DNA of 64,000 bases from Lysobacter enzymogenes. Lineage in GTDB: Bacteria; Pseudomonadota; Gammaproteobacteria; Xanthomonadales; Xanthomonadaceae. The notes beneath the pieces are model-generated. The model searched no databases. It saw only the letters and a list, made by a program, of their open reading frames with translations, and was not told the origin of the DNA. Positions 1 to 9,353 of this stretch are shown here, in pieces. The DNA lies in assembly GCF_900106525.1 (NCBI RefSeq), contig NZ_FNOG01000007.1, positions 41,534-105,533 of the forward strand, in the 5' to 3' direction. Position 1 is the stretch's first letter. Each line of letters begins with the position of its first letter. A program made the translations under genes and the position numbers.

Positions 1-66
1 GGGGTGAGAGTGGTGCCGCGAACTCGAAAGAAACGCCGCGGAAGAAGCGCGGCGGAACCCACCTAT

Positions 67-152
67 CGTCATGCCCGCGAACGCAGGCATCCAGGGCTTC
101 ACCGCGAGATGACTCTGAAGTCTCTGGATCCCCGCCTTCGCGAGGATGACGG
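67..152. repeat. REP-like palindromic repeat pair
   Basis: Two inverted arms, beginning CGTCATGCCCGCGAA and ending GCCTTCGCGAGGATGACG, enclose a short spacer containing ATCCAGGGCTTC and its approximate inverse GAAGTCTCTGGATCC. The same arrangement recurs at 5520-5631 and as a single arm near 22305, so it is a dispersed extragenic palindromic family. Bases 1-215 show no convincing gene; the window appears to open in intergenic DNA. Confidence 0.6.
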
Positions 153-215
153 CTTCGAGCATGCGCAGCGCACGCTCTTACCGTGTCGCCGTGTCGCCGT
201 GTCGCTGTATTGGCG

Positions 216-584
216 CTAGGCCCAGGCCGGTTTGCCATCCTCGAACGAATGCGAGACCGGCTCCAGCTCCGGTGCATCGTGCCGGTCGAGGCTGCCGAGC
301 AGCAGCGCGATCGTCGGCGCGTCGTCGATCGCGCCCAGCGCGCTGCCGCAGTGCGGGCAGAACGCGCGGCTGGAGTGCGGCGAGGAGCGATAGACGGCGG
401 GGCGGCCTTGCGGCCCGGTCCAGCGGACGCGTTCGCTGGGGAACTCGATCCACGGCGCGGCCAAGGATCCGGTGTGCTTGCGGCACTGGCCGCAGGAGCA
501 ATAGTGCGGATTGCCGGCTGGGCCGGTAGCTTCGAACCGGATGCGGCCGCACAGGCAGCCGCCGGTGTAGAGAACGGGATCCAC
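216..584 (-). CDS. GFA-domain (glutathione-dependent formaldehyde-activating enzyme-like) protein
   Basis: A 122-residue protein with the full zinc-binding cysteine set of the GFA/CENP-V fold: CLCGRIR near residue 10, CSCGQCRKHTG near residue 30 and FCPHCGS near residue 75. The length is typical of single-domain members. The family is named after an enzyme that speeds S-hydroxymethylglutathione formation from formaldehyde and glutathione, but most members have no proven substrate and that activity is disputed, so only the fold is claimed. It reads away from the window's left edge and lies upstream of the rho terminator region on the same strand, with no obvious operon partner. The start is the first in-frame ATG, just before the conserved YTGGCLCG. 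Confidence 0.85.
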   Translation of the reverse strand: MDPVLYTGGCLCGRIRFEATGPAGNPHYCSCGQCRKHTGSLAAPWIEFPSERVRWTGPQGRPAVYRSSPHSSRAFCPHCGSALGAIDDAPTIALLLGSLDRHDAPELEPVSHSFEDGKPAWA

Positions 585-739
585 GCGTCACCTGCAAGTC
601 GATGCGATGGCGACGAGTATGCCCGTCGCATGCCCACGTCATCGAACTCGCACCTACGAACGGATGTCGCCTGACGTCTCCAGCGCGCGACGTCGCAGCG
701 CCTTATGCAGCCCTCGCCATCGCCGATCGCAGAAACGAC

Positions 740-767
740 AAGGGCCTGAGGTCGCCCCCAGGCCCTT
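740..767 (-). terminator. Probable intrinsic terminator of rho
   Basis: On the minus strand, just after the rho stop codon, AAGGGCCTG (767-759) pairs perfectly with CAGGCCCTT (748-740) around a 10-nt loop, followed by a modest T-containing stretch (GTCGTTTC). Position and stem strength fit a factor-independent terminator; the U-tract is weak. Confidence 0.6.
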
Positions 768-788
768 CGATGACTGCCGATTCCGCGC

Positions 789-2591
789 TTAGCGCTTCAT
801 CGAACTGAAGAACTCGTCGTTCGACTTGGTCGTCTTCATCTTGTCCAGCAGGAACTCCATCGCGCCGATCTCGTCCATGCCGTGCAGCAGCTTGCGCAGG
901 ATCCAGATCTTCTGCAGCAGCTCCGGCTCGATCAACAGGTCTTCGCGACGCGTGCCCGAACGGTTGATGTCGATCGCCGGGTAGACGCGCTTCTCGGCGA
1001 TGCGGCGGTTCAAGTGGACTTCCGAGTTGCCGGTGCCCTTGAACTCTTCGTAGATCACCTCGTCCATCTTGCTGCCGGTGTCGATCAAGGCGGTGGCGAT
1101 GATCGTCAGCGAGCCGCCTTCTTCGACGTTGCGCGCGGCGCCGAAGAAGCGCTTGGGACGGTGCAGGGCGTTGGCGTCGACGCCGCCCGACAGCACCTTG
1201 CCCGAGCTCGGCACGACGTTGTTGTAGGCGCGGGCCAGGCGGGTGATCGAGTCGAGCAGGATCACCACGTCCTTCTTGTGTTCGACCAGGCGCTTGGCGC
1301 GCTCGATCACCATCTCGGCGACCTGCACGTGGCGCGCGGCCGGTTCGTCGAAGGTCGAGGAGACCACTTCGCCGCGCACGGTGCGCTGCATTTCGGTCAC
1401 TTCTTCCGGACGCTCGTCGACCAGCAGCACGATCAGGTGCACGTCGGGATGGTTGTGCGTGATCGCCGTGGCGACCTGCTGCATCATCATCGTCTTGCCG
1501 GCCTTGGGCGGCGAGACGATCAGCGCGCGCTGGCCTTTGCCCTGCGGCGCCATCAGGTCGAGGATGCGGCCGGTGATGTCCTCGGTGGACCCGTCGCCGC
1601 GCTCCAGACGGAAGCGCTTGCGCGGGAACAGCGGGGTCAGGTTCTCGAACAGGACCTTGTTCTTCGACGCTTCCAGCGGCTCGCCGTTGATGCCGGCGAC
1701 CACCGACAGGGCGAAGTAGCGTTCGCCGTCCTTGGGGAAGCGGATGCGGCCGGAGAGGTGGTCGCCGGTGCGCAGGTTGAAACGGCGGATCTGGCTGGGT
1801 GAGATGTAGGTGTCGTCCGGGCCGGCCAGGTAGCTGGCCTCGGCCGCGCGCAGGAAGCCGAAGCCGTCGGGCAGGATTTCCAGCACGCCGTCGGCGGCGA
1901 CGCCTTCGCCGTGGCGGGTCAGGACTTTCAGCAGGGCGAAGATCACGTCCTGCTTGCGCGCGCGGGCGACGCCTTCCTGGATGCTCAGCTGATCGGCCAG
2001 GTCCAGCAGCTTCGGCGCCGGCATGCGCTTGAGGTCGCCCAGCGAGTACTGCGGGAAGCCCTCGGGCACCTGCGGGTGCGGACGCGGAACGAAGTTTTCG
2101 CCGTTGTCGCCGAAATCCTCGCCGCCGCTGCCGCCGCGCTGCTGCTGGCGGTTGTTGCGGTCGCGCTCGCGGCGGTTGCGGAAGCGGTCGCGGCGGTTGT
2201 TGCCGCCGCGGTTGTTGTCGTAACCGCCGTCGCGCTGCTGGCCGGCCTGGTTCTGCTGGCCTTGCTGCTGCGCGTTGTTGGACTGGCCGCCGCCGTCGTT
2301 GGCGTGGCCGTTGTTGGAGGGGCCGTTGTTCTGCGGCGCGGCGGTCTCGGCGGCGCCGGAGGCGGCCGGAGCGGACTCGCCGGCGCTGGCGGCCGGGGCG
2401 GACGCGGCGGCCTTGGACGGGCGCGGCGCGGGCGCGGCTGCCGCAGCGGGTTCGCTGGCGGGCATCGGCGCGGGAATCAGGGGGCTGGCATCGGCGACGA
2501 TGGCCGGAGCGGCCTCGGCGGCTTTGCTGGCGCGCGGCTTGCGCACGCGCTTCTCGGCGGTGTCGCCAGCGTCGGGGGTCTTATCGGACAA
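789..2591 (-). CDS. rho: Transcription termination factor Rho
   Basis: A 600-residue hexameric RNA-dependent helicase that ends transcription of untranslated RNA. The conserved body begins near residue 180 with the Rho N-terminal helix bundle and cold-shock RNA-binding fold, followed by the RecA-like motor with P-loop PPKAGKT at about 361-367 and the [10 protein letters not shown] segment. It is about 180 residues longer than E. coli Rho: residues 1-86 are Ala/Pro-rich, and 87-168 are rich in Asn, Gln, Gly and Arg and surely disordered. I chose the TTG at 2591 because it is preceded by GAGGAACC and starts the family-like SDKT sequence. An upstream in-frame ATG at 2771 would add 60 low-complexity residues that look like untranslated leader. 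It is transcribed in the same direction as trxA, with a 370-bp leader between. Confidence 0.95.
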   Translation of the reverse strand: MSDKTPDAGDTAEKRVRKPRASKAAEAAPAIVADASPLIPAPMPASEPAAAAAPAPRPSKAAASAPAASAGESAPAASGAAETAAPQNNGPSNNGHANDGGGQSNNAQQQGQQNQAGQQRDGGYDNNRGGNNRRDRFRNRRERDRNNRQQQRGGSGGEDFGDNGENFVPRPHPQVPEGFPQYSLGDLKRMPAPKLLDLADQLSIQEGVARARKQDVIFALLKVLTRHGEGVAADGVLEILPDGFGFLRAAEASYLAGPDDTYISPSQIRRFNLRTGDHLSGRIRFPKDGERYFALSVVAGINGEPLEASKNKVLFENLTPLFPRKRFRLERGDGSTEDITGRILDLMAPQGKGQRALIVSPPKAGKTMMMQQVATAITHNHPDVHLIVLLVDERPEEVTEMQRTVRGEVVSSTFDEPAARHVQVAEMVIERAKRLVEHKKDVVILLDSITRLARAYNNVVPSSGKVLSGGVDANALHRPKRFFGAARNVEEGGSLTIIATALIDTGSKMDEVIYEEFKGTGNSEVHLNRRIAEKRVYPAIDINRSGTRREDLLIEPELLQKIWILRKLLHGMDEIGAMEFLLDKMKTTKSNDEFFSSMKR

Positions 2592-2719
2592 GCGGAGGTT
2601 CCTCGCTAAGCGGCGAGCGCTCGCATCGGGCGAGCGGGACGTCAGGGACGTGGGTTGATGTGATGAGTTGCTAGACGGGGTGCGGCGCGGGGACGCGGAG
2701 TCCGACGCCGGGTACTGCG

Positions 2720-2748
2720 AAACTAGCACTGCTGCGGGGCTGCGGCAA
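2720..2748 (-). promoter_or_regulatory. Candidate sigma-70-type promoter for rho
   Basis: On the minus strand, TTGCCG (2748-2743) and TAGTTT (2725-2720) are separated by 17 bp, about 130 nt upstream of the TTG start of rho. The -10 match is weak. The long leader is compatible with the autoregulatory attenuation known for rho in other bacteria, which is inference here. Confidence 0.3.
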
Positions 2749-2961
2749 GATTCTCCCTTCCTGCCGTTCACCTGGCCGGGCCGGCGTCGGCCGGTCCGGG
2801 CTCAGGACCGCCCGCGCCCGTGGCGGGCGCGAACGTCGTGTCGCTGTGGATCTCGCTGTGGGCCGCGCCGCGCGGCGCGGATCGCGTCGATCCGGCTGGA
2901 GCTTGCTTGCTGGAGCCGCCCGGGCCGCCGCGGTCGCGCCGGCCCGGTTGCGGCGCCGGGC

Positions 2962-3294
2962 TCAGATGGCCTTGTCGATCATCTGGGTCAGCAGGGTCTT
3001 GATGTTCGGCGGCGCGCCCAACTGGGTGGAGTGGATCTGGCCGTCCTTGAACATCATCAGCATCGGAATGCTGCGGATGTTGAAACGCACGCCGAGCGCG
3101 GGATGTTCCTGCACGTCGACCTTGACCACCTTGGCGCGGCCGTCGTATTGCTCGGCCAACTGCTCGACGATCGGGCCGATGGCCTTGCACGGGCCGCACC
3201 ACGGCGCCCAGAAATCGACCAGGACGGGTTCGGACGACTGCAGCACGGTGGCGTCGAAATCGGTAGCGCCAGCATGCAGAACTTTTTCGCTCAC
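2962..3294 (-). CDS. trxA: Thioredoxin
   Basis: A 110-residue thioredoxin: a cytoplasmic dithiol-disulfide oxidoreductase that is recycled by thioredoxin reductase and keeps cytosolic protein thiols reduced. The active site WCGPC lies near residue 32 within FWAPWCGPCK, and the conserved cis-Pro region reads IRSIPMLMMF. The length is standard. The chosen start is GTG at 3294, preceded by GCAGGAG at good spacing and giving the family-typical SEKVLH beginning; the longer ATG frame (3363) adds 23 unconserved residues. It lies directly upstream of rho on the same strand and is divergent from rhlB, the rho - trxA - rhlB arrangement of xanthomonads. Confidence 0.95.
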   Translation of the reverse strand: MSEKVLHAGATDFDATVLQSSEPVLVDFWAPWCGPCKAIGPIVEQLAEQYDGRAKVVKVDVQEHPALGVRFNIRSIPMLMMFKDGQIHSTQLGAPPNIKTLLTQMIDKAI

Positions 3295-3582
3295 GGGGGT
3301 CTCCTGCGGGTGCCAAACCATACGGTTTAGACTAATTTGGAACGGAACGCCCGGGCGGGCCATGCCGGGCGGGGGCTTACGCTAAACTGGGGCGTTTCGT
3401 GGCGCCTTCAAGGCCCCTTCAAGGGCTGGGACACAGCGTATCGCGTCGCGCCACGGCCTCCTCGAACCGGTCTTCCCGCTACATAAAACGGGTGCCGGCT
3501 CGGCCCCGGCAGTCTGCTTCGCCGACGCCACCCACGCAAGCGACACCCTACGGCGCCGAACCGGCGCGGATTCCGGAAACGC
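3295..3582. promoter_or_regulatory. Divergent trxA-rhlB intergenic region
   Basis: A 288-bp gene-free stretch that must hold the promoters of both trxA and rhlB. Visible elements are a small palindrome AAACC-ATAC-GGTTT near 3315-3328 and a tandem CCTTCAAGG-type direct repeat near 3403-3425. No promoter hexamers are clear enough to call. Confidence 0.4.
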
Positions 3583-5388
3583 ATGAGCGACAAGCCTTTA
3601 ACCGATATAACGTTCTCCTCCTTCGACCTGCATCCGAGCTTGCTCGCGGGTCTGGAAGCGGCCGGGTTCTCCCGCTGCACCCCGATCCAGGCGCTGACCC
3701 TGCCGATCGCCCTGACCGGCCGCGACGTCGCCGGCCAAGCCCAGACCGGCACCGGCAAGACCCTGGCCTTCCTGGTTGCGGTCATCAACCGCCTGCTGAC
3801 CCGCCCGGCCCTGGCCGAGCGCAAGCCCGAAGACCCGCGCGCGCTGATCCTGGCGCCGACCCGCGAGTTGGCGATCCAGATCCACAAGGACGCGGTCAAG
3901 TTCGGCTCCGACCTGGGCCTGAAGTTCGCCCTGGTCTACGGCGGCGTCGACTACGACAAGCAGCGCGAGCTGCTGCAGAAGGGCGCCGACGTCATCATCG
4001 CCACCCCGGGCCGGCTGATCGACTACGTCAAGCAGCACAAGGTGGTCTCGCTGCACGCCTGTGAAGTGTGCGTGCTCGACGAAGCCGACCGCATGTTCGA
4101 CCTGGGCTTCATCAAGGACATCCGCTTCCTGCTGCGGCGCATGCCGATCCGCACCGAGCGCCAGACCTTGCTGTTCTCTGCGACGCTGAGCCACCGCGTG
4201 CTCGAGCTCGCCTACGAGCACATGAACGAGCCCGAGAAGGTCGTGGTCGAGACCGAGTTCATCACCGCGGCCAAGGTCCGGCAGAAGGTCTATTTCCCGG
4301 CCGACGACGAGAAGATCCCGCTGCTGCTGGGCCTGCTGTCGCGCAGCGAAGGCGCGCGCACGATGGTGTTCGTCAACACCAAGGCCTTCGTCGAGCGCGT
4401 CGCGCGCGCGCTGGAGCGCGGCGGCTACCGGGTCGGCGTGCTGTCGGGCGACGTGCCGCAGAAGAAGCGCGAGTCGCTGCTCAACAAGTTCCAGAAGGGC
4501 CAGCTCGAGATCCTGGTCGCCACCGACGTGGCCGCGCGCGGCCTGCACATCGACGGCGTCAGCCACGTCTACAACTACGACCTGCCGTTCGATGCGGAAG
4601 ACTACGTCCACCGCATCGGCCGCACCGCGCGCCTGGGCGCCGAGGGCGACGCGATCAGCTTCGCCTGCGAGCGCTATGCGATGAGCCTGCCGGACATCGA
4701 GGCCTACATCGAACAGAAGCTGCCGACCTCGCCGGTCGACGCCGAGCTGCTGGTGGCGCTGCCGCGTCCGCAGCGCGAGGCGCCGCCGCTGGAAGAGGGC
4801 GACGAGGAAAGCGAGAGCATCGGCGCGATCTTCAAGGAAGCGCGCGAGCAGCGCGCCGCCGACGAACAGCGTCGTGGCGGTGGCGGCAGCGGCCGTGGCC
4901 GCGGCGGCCCCGGCGGGCGCAGCGGCGGTCGCGAAGGCGGCCGCAGCGAAGGCCGTCGCGACGGCGCGCCGCGCCGTCCGCGCAGCGAAGAAGGCGCACC
5001 GGCCGTGGCCGGCGCCGAAGCCGGCGCGCCGCGTCCGCCGCGCAAGCCGCGCGCCGAAGGCGCCGTGGCCGCGACGGCGCAGGACGCCGCTCCGCAGGCG
5101 CCGCACACCGGCACGAGCCCGGCGGCCGAGGGCGAGCGCGCGCCGCGCAAGCGCCGTCGCCGTCGCGGCGGCCGCCGCATCGACGGTGGCGCCGAGGGCG
5201 CCGCGCCGAACCAGGCTGCGCAGACCGGTCAGCCGGCCGCTTCGGCGCCGGTGGTGCCCAAGGCGGTGCCGGCCAAGCCGGCCGCCGCCGCGCAACCGCA
5301 GCAGCCGGGCCAGCCCTCGTCGCTGCTGAGCCGCATCGGCCGCAAGCTCAAGTCGCTGGTCGCGCGTCCGCCGCGTACCCAGCACTGA
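3583..5388 (+). CDS. rhlB: DEAD-box ATP-dependent RNA helicase RhlB
   Basis: A 601-residue RNA helicase of the DEAD-box family. In enterobacteria RhlB unwinds RNA for the RNase E degradosome. Visible motifs include the Q-motif region (GFSRCTPIQ), motif [24 protein letters not shown] at about 167-170, SAT, the C-terminal RecA motifs and HRIGRTAR near residue 345. The two RecA domains end near residue 385. The remaining roughly 200 residues are a Gly/Arg/Ala/Pro-rich basic tail (RGRGG, RKRRRRR) that is likely disordered and RNA-binding. The long tail is usual in xanthomonad-type RhlB. The start ATG gives the conserved MSDKPLTD beginning. It is divergent from trxA. Confidence 0.93.
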   Translation: MSDKPLTDITFSSFDLHPSLLAGLEAAGFSRCTPIQALTLPIALTGRDVAGQAQTGTGKTLAFLVAVINRLLTRPALAERKPEDPRALILAPTRELAIQIHKDAVKFGSDLGLKFALVYGGVDYDKQRELLQKGADVIIATPGRLIDYVKQHKVVSLHACEVCVLDEADRMFDLGFIKDIRFLLRRMPIRTERQTLLFSATLSHRVLELAYEHMNEPEKVVVETEFITAAKVRQKVYFPADDEKIPLLLGLLSRSEGARTMVFVNTKAFVERVARALERGGYRVGVLSGDVPQKKRESLLNKFQKGQLEILVATDVAARGLHIDGVSHVYNYDLPFDAEDYVHRIGRTARLGAEGDAISFACERYAMSLPDIEAYIEQKLPTSPVDAELLVALPRPQREAPPLEEGDEESESIGAIFKEAREQRAADEQRRGGGGSGRGRGGPGGRSGGREGGRSEGRRDGAPRRPRSEEGAPAVAGAEAGAPRPPRKPRAEGAVAATAQDAAPQAPHTGTSPAAEGERAPRKRRRRRGGRRIDGGAEGAAPNQAAQTGQPAASAPVVPKAVPAKPAAAAQPQQPGQPSSLLSRIGRKLKSLVARPPRTQH

Positions 5389-5519
5389 GAACATCGCGGC
5401 GAAGCGGCGCGAGCCGCTTCGCTGCGAGATCCGGGCCGAAGCGAACGGCCGCGGGCCCGAAGGCCCGGCCGCGAAACTTCGATCTTTTCGATCCGTCCCC
5501 ATCGTGTCGATCCCCACCC

Positions 5520-5631
5520 CGTCATCCCTGCGAAGGCGGGGATCCAGGGCGGCATCGCGACACCGCTGCGAAGTCTCTGGATATTCGGCTCCGCCGAAGA
5601 AAAGCGAAGCCCGCCTTCGCGGAAATGACGG
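5520..5631. repeat. REP-like palindromic repeat pair
   Basis: A second copy of the family at 67-152: arms CGTCATCCCTGCGAAGGCGG and GCCCGCCTTCGCGGAAATGACG in inverted orientation around the same ATCCAGGG / TCTCTGGAT inner motif. It sits between the convergent 3' ends of rhlB and the secreted protein gene. The rest of 5389-5745 shows no gene. Confidence 0.6.
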
Positions 5632-5745
5632 TCCTGTGGGCTCGAATCGAGCCCAAGGGCGTCCAGGCCCGATGCCCCCGCCGCGCGCCGGGCCGAGCGC
5701 GGATCGGAAACATCGGGCCGTGGGCCCCGCCAGCGCAGGCCGGCC

Positions 5746-6183
5746 TTACTGCGTGCGGCTATAGAACACCGACCAGGTGTTGGCCGCGGTCTCCGACAAC
5801 TGGAACACGTCCAGGTCGCCGTCGCCGTCGATGTCCAGCAGCTGGTACTGGTTGCCGTAACCCGGCGACGCCGGCCAACCGACCCCGAAGGCGCCGCCCG
5901 CGTACGGCCAGGTGCTGCCCACGCCGCCGCTGCCGGGTTCGAAGTGGCCGCGGCGGCCGCTTCCGCCGGCGTTGCACCAGATGGTCAGGCGCCAGTTTGC
6001 CGGGGTGCCGCCGAAGAACGGGAAAATCACGAAGCGCGCGTTGTTGAAGCCGGTGGAACCGGCCGGGCAGGCCAGGGTGGCGATGTTGATCGGCGCGTCG
6101 TACGACTCGGCGCGAGCGGCATCGGTGTAGAGCCCGCTGGCGGCGAGGGCGGCGCAGACGAGCGAGAGCTTGAGCGTGTGCAT
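5746..6183 (-). CDS. Small secreted protein of unknown function with a DxDxDG loop
   Basis: A 145-residue protein I do not recognise. Residues 1-25 form a clear Sec signal peptide (MHTLKLSL start, hydrophobic core, cleavage after AARA). The mature part has two cysteines (TLACPAG and IWCNAGG), several aromatic residues, and near the C-terminus DIDGDGDLDVF. That loop resembles the calcium-binding repeat of FG-GAP/VCBS proteins, so the protein is probably periplasmic or extracellular and may bind calcium; this is inference. The start is well fixed: AAGGAG lies 7 nt before the ATG at 6183. It is divergent from ftsE with about 250 bp between. Confidence 0.75.
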   Translation of the reverse strand: MHTLKLSLVCAALAASGLYTDAARAESYDAPINIATLACPAGSTGFNNARFVIFPFFGGTPANWRLTIWCNAGGSGRRGHFEPGSGGVGSTWPYAGGAFGVGWPASPGYGNQYQLLDIDGDGDLDVFQLSETAANTWSVFYSRTQ

Positions 6184-6432
6184 GATCCGACTCCTTGGAA
6201 GCGTCGAAGGGCATCCCGCCCGGAATGGGTCGGGACGTTCGCTGCGGATGTCGGACTGGAAAAGCCGAGCCGGCGCGTGACGCCGGCGGCCGCGCATGCG
6301 CCGGCCTGCGAGGTCCGCGCGTGCGGACGGCCGGTCTTGAAAGGTGCGGCGCGGGCCGCAGCGCGAACATAGGCCAAACCCGCGCGCCGAAACGTGATGT
6401 TTTCCGGCGATTCGCTCTGCGATACTTCCGCC

Positions 6433-7119
6433 ATGACCGTCCTGCGCTTCGACAACGTCAGCAAACGCTACAGCAGCGGCCACGAGGCCCTCAGCGAAGT
6501 CAGCTTCGAGGTGGCCCAAGGCGAGATGCTGTTCGTCACCGGCCATTCCGGCGCCGGCAAGAGCACCCTGCTCAAACTCATCCATCTCAGCGAACGTCCC
6601 AGCCGCGGCGCGGTGGTGTTCGGCGAGAAGAACCTGCTCAAGGTCGGCGGCCGCCGCATCGCCCTGCACCGGCGCGAGGTCGGCGTGGTGTTCCAGGACC
6701 ATCGCCTGCTCGCCGACCGCAGCGTCGCCGACAACGTCGCCTTGCCGCTGCTGTTGCGCGGCCTGCGCCGCAACGACATCGGCCGGCGCGTGCGCGCGGC
6801 GCTGGAGAAGGTCGGCCTGGGCGCGCGCGCCAGCGCATTGCCGGGCGAATTGTCAGCCGGCGAACAACAGCGCGTAGGCATCGCCCGCGCGATCATCGGC
6901 GAGCCGCGCCTGCTGGTGGCGGACGAACCCACCGGCAACCTCGACCCGACCCTGTCCGCCGAAATCATGGCCCTGTTCCAATCATTGCCCGAGCGCGGCA
7001 CCAGCGTGCTGGTGGCCAGCCACGACCTGGCCCTGGTCAAGCGCATGAAGAAGCGCGTGCTGGTGCTCAACCACGGCCGCCTGGTCGACGACATCGCTCC
7101 GGAGGATCTGGCCGAATGA
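6433..7119 (+). CDS. ftsE: Cell division ATP-binding protein FtsE
   Basis: A 228-residue ABC-type ATPase that pairs with FtsX at the division septum. In model bacteria the complex activates periplasmic cell-wall hydrolases through EnvC-like partners. Walker A GHSGAGKST lies near residues 37-45, the signature is LSAGEQQRVGIARA, and Walker B leads into ADEPTGNLD. The length is normal. The ATG at 6433 gives the typical MTVLRFDNVSKRY start; an upstream ATG at 6394 would add 13 residues of no similarity. The stop overlaps the ftsX start by 4 bp (ATGA), indicating translational coupling. Confidence 0.95.
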   Translation: MTVLRFDNVSKRYSSGHEALSEVSFEVAQGEMLFVTGHSGAGKSTLLKLIHLSERPSRGAVVFGEKNLLKVGGRRIALHRREVGVVFQDHRLLADRSVADNVALPLLLRGLRRNDIGRRVRAALEKVGLGARASALPGELSAGEQQRVGIARAIIGEPRLLVADEPTGNLDPTLSAEIMALFQSLPERGTSVLVASHDLALVKRMKKRVLVLNHGRLVDDIAPEDLAE

Positions 7120-8144
7120 GCGCGCACGACCTTCGCGACGACGACGTCCTTCCCACCGATCCGTCCCAATCCGGCGTGCGCCCGTCCGAGCTGCGCGCCG
7201 AACGCGCCGAGCCCGCGGTCGAGGCGTCCTCGCAATCGCGCCTGGGCATGTGGCTCGATCACCACCTCTACAGCCTGGTCGCCAGCGTCGGCCGCCTGCT
7301 GCGCAAGCCGTGGGCGGCGCTGCTGACCATCGGCGTGATGGCGGTGGCGCTGGCGCTGCCGCTGGGGCTGTGGGCGGCGCTGAACAACATCGAGCGTTTC
7401 GCCGGCGACGTGCAGCGCTCGCGCCAGATCAGCGTGTTCCTCAAGCCGCAGATCAAGGTCGAGCGCGCCCGCGCCCTGGCCGAAGAGCTGCGCGCGCGGC
7501 CGGACGTGGGCGGGGTGGAACTGCGCACGCCCGAGCAAGGCCTGGCCGAATTGCGCGAAAAGAGCGGGCTGGCCGAGGCGCTGGCCGCGGTGGAATCCAA
7601 TCCGCTGCCGAGCCTGCTGGTGGTGACGCCCAAGAGCGACGAACTGGCGCTGGCGCAATCGCTGGAACAACTGGGCGAGGCCGACGTGGTCCAGCACGAC
7701 GCCGGCTGGCGCCAGCGCCTGGACGGCTGGCTGCGCTTCGGCACCCGCCTGGCCTGGGTGCTGGCGGCGATGCTCGGCCTGGGCGCGCTGCTGGTGGTCG
7801 GCAACACCGTGCGCCTGGACATCCAGTCGCGGCGCGACGAAATCGCCGTGCTGCAACAGCTCGGCGCCACCGACGGCTTCATCCGCCGGCCGTTCCTGTA
7901 CCTGGGCGCCAGCTACGGCCTGGCCGCCGGCGCGGTCGCGCTGGCGCTGCTGACCGCGGCCGACCACAGCCTGCGCGAATCGCTGAGCGCGCTGGCGCAA
8001 AGCTACGGCAGCCGCTTCGCCCTGCAGGGCTTCGATCTGCTGCACGCGCTGGGCATCCTGGCCGGCGCGGCCGCGCTGGGCTGGCTCGGCGCCGGCCTGG
8101 TCACCGGCCACTACCTGCGCCAGACCCGCGGCGGCCAAGGCTGA
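7116..8144 (+). CDS. ftsX: Cell division protein FtsX
   Basis: A 342-residue inner-membrane permease-like partner of FtsE. After a cytoplasmic N-terminal stretch of about 60 residues comes a first membrane helix (WAALLTIGVMAVALALPLGL), then the periplasmic loop that contacts the cell-wall hydrolase activator, then three C-terminal helices with the conserved RRDEIAVLQQLGA segment between them. The N-terminus is longer than in enterobacteria and rich in Asp, Glu and Ser. It overlaps ftsE by ATGA and is followed by a REP-type repeat pair rather than by rpoH. Confidence 0.94.
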   Translation: MSAHDLRDDDVLPTDPSQSGVRPSELRAERAEPAVEASSQSRLGMWLDHHLYSLVASVGRLLRKPWAALLTIGVMAVALALPLGLWAALNNIERFAGDVQRSRQISVFLKPQIKVERARALAEELRARPDVGGVELRTPEQGLAELREKSGLAEALAAVESNPLPSLLVVTPKSDELALAQSLEQLGEADVVQHDAGWRQRLDGWLRFGTRLAWVLAAMLGLGALLVVGNTVRLDIQSRRDEIAVLQQLGATDGFIRRPFLYLGASYGLAAGAVALALLTAADHSLRESLSALAQSYGSRFALQGFDLLHALGILAGAAALGWLGAGLVTGHYLRQTRGGQG

Positions 8145-8161
8145 ATCGAGCCTCGCAGGCT

Positions 8162-8331
8162 CCCTGTAGGAGCGGCGCGAGCCGCGACCAACCGAAGCGA
8201 CGTACGAAAGCGCCCCTCTGAAGCCTCGATCCCGATGCTCGGGGTTTCTTCCGGGGCTGGGTCTCGGCTCCGGCAAGTACAGGCTGTTCGACCTCTTCGG
8301 TTGGTCGCGGCTTGCGCCGCTCCTACAGGGA
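8162..8331. repeat. Inverted REP pair (GTAGGAGCGGCGC family)
   Basis: CCCTGTAGGAGCGGCGCGAG at 8162 continues into CCGCGACCAACCGAAG and is mirrored at 8295-8331 by the near-perfect inverse, with about 97 bp between. The same family occurs at 14490-14667, 20721-20813 and 37569-37674, always between genes. It could form a large hairpin after ftsX. Confidence 0.8.
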
Positions 8332-8498
8332 GCCATCGCGGCATCGAAAACCGCCGTCAATCCGCAATCGTGCCGCGCAAGACTCGGAATCCGCCCCCGC
8401 TTGCGCCTAGAATCGGGGTTCCCCCGCACGACCCGCGTCGCGTACCGCCGCCGCCGTCCCGGCTGCCGCCGGTGCGTGCGCAGACGCCAAGGCCCCGA

Positions 8499-9353
8499 AT
8501 GCAAAGCCAGACCCTGCGACATTTCGACAACACCGCGCCGCGGGTGATGGTGGTGGACGGCTCCAGGCTGGTCCGCAAGCTCATCGCCGACGTGCTCGCG
8601 CGCGAGCTGCCGAACGCGCGCATCGTCCAGTGCGGCAACATCATCGAGGCCAAGCTCGCGCTCGATCACGGCGAAGTCGATCTGGTCACCACCTCGCTGG
8701 TGCTGCCCGACGGCGACGGCATCGCCCTGGCGCGCGCGGTGCGCGAGGCCGCGGGCCAGGCCTACGTGCCGGTGATCGTGGTCTCCGGCGACGCCCAGGC
8801 GCACCTGGAAGCGCGCCGCTTCACCGAAGACGTCACCGACTACTTCGACAAATCGCTGGGCCAAACGGCGCTGGCCGAATTCATCCGCGGCTACGTGCAG
8901 CCGCAGCCGATTCCCGGCGCGCGCGTGCTCTACGTCGAAGACAGCCGGGTGGTGGCGGTGGCGACCAAGCGCATGCTCGAACGCCACGCGCTGCAGGTGC
9001 TGCACTTCATCGGCGTGGAAGAAGCGCTGGAACACCTGGAAGCGCACCGCGCCAGCGGCCGCGACGGCGGCGACGCCGGCGCCGACCTGGTGCTGACCGA
9101 TGTGTATCTGAAGGGCGAACTGGCCGGCAAAGACCTGCTCGCCAGACTCCGCAACGACTTCGCTTACGGCAAGCGCCGTCTGCCGGTGCTCGTGATGACC
9201 GGCGACGCCAATCGCGACAACCAGAGCGAACTGCTGCGCGCCGGCGCCAACGACCTGGTGCTCAAGCCGATCGAGGAGCGGCTGCTGGTGACCAAGACCC
9301 TGTTCCAGTTGCGCCTGTCGCGCATCGGCGAAACCGCGGCGGCCACGGCATGA
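8499..9353 (+). CDS. Response regulator with two receiver domains, the first lacking its phospho-acceptor
   Basis: A 284-residue protein made of two CheY-like receiver domains and no output domain. Receiver 1 (about 14-135) keeps Asp20 and Lys118 but reads [14 protein letters not shown] where the phosphorylated Asp should be, so Ser66 replaces it. Receiver 2 (about 141-270) looks intact: ED at 147-148, Asp201 (LTDVYLKG), MTGD and Lys256 (LKPIEE). The first domain is probably a pseudo-receiver and only the second is phosphorylated. The ATG at 8499 is chosen because similarity starts there; the longer frame begins inside the REP element. The stop overlaps the ung start by ATGA, so the two form an operon. 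Confidence 0.85.
   Translation: MQSQTLRHFDNTAPRVMVVDGSRLVRKLIADVLARELPNARIVQCGNIIEAKLALDHGEVDLVTTSLVLPDGDGIALARAVREAAGQAYVPVIVVSGDAQAHLEARRFTEDVTDYFDKSLGQTALAEFIRGYVQPQPIPGARVLYVEDSRVVAVATKRMLERHALQVLHFIGVEEALEHLEAHRASGRDGGDAGADLVLTDVYLKGELAGKDLLARLRNDFAYGKRRLPVLVMTGDANRDNQSELLRAGANDLVLKPIEERLLVTKTLFQLRLSRIGETAAATA

Noticed and set aside
882-1802. Long plus-strand frame (306 codons) opposite rho
   Set aside because: It is the antisense shadow of rho; composition is His/Asp/Ala-rich mirror sequence with no motif, typical of GC-rich genomes.
3598-5517. 639-codon minus-strand frame across rhlB
   Set aside because: Antisense of a clearly conserved helicase; no protein features of its own.
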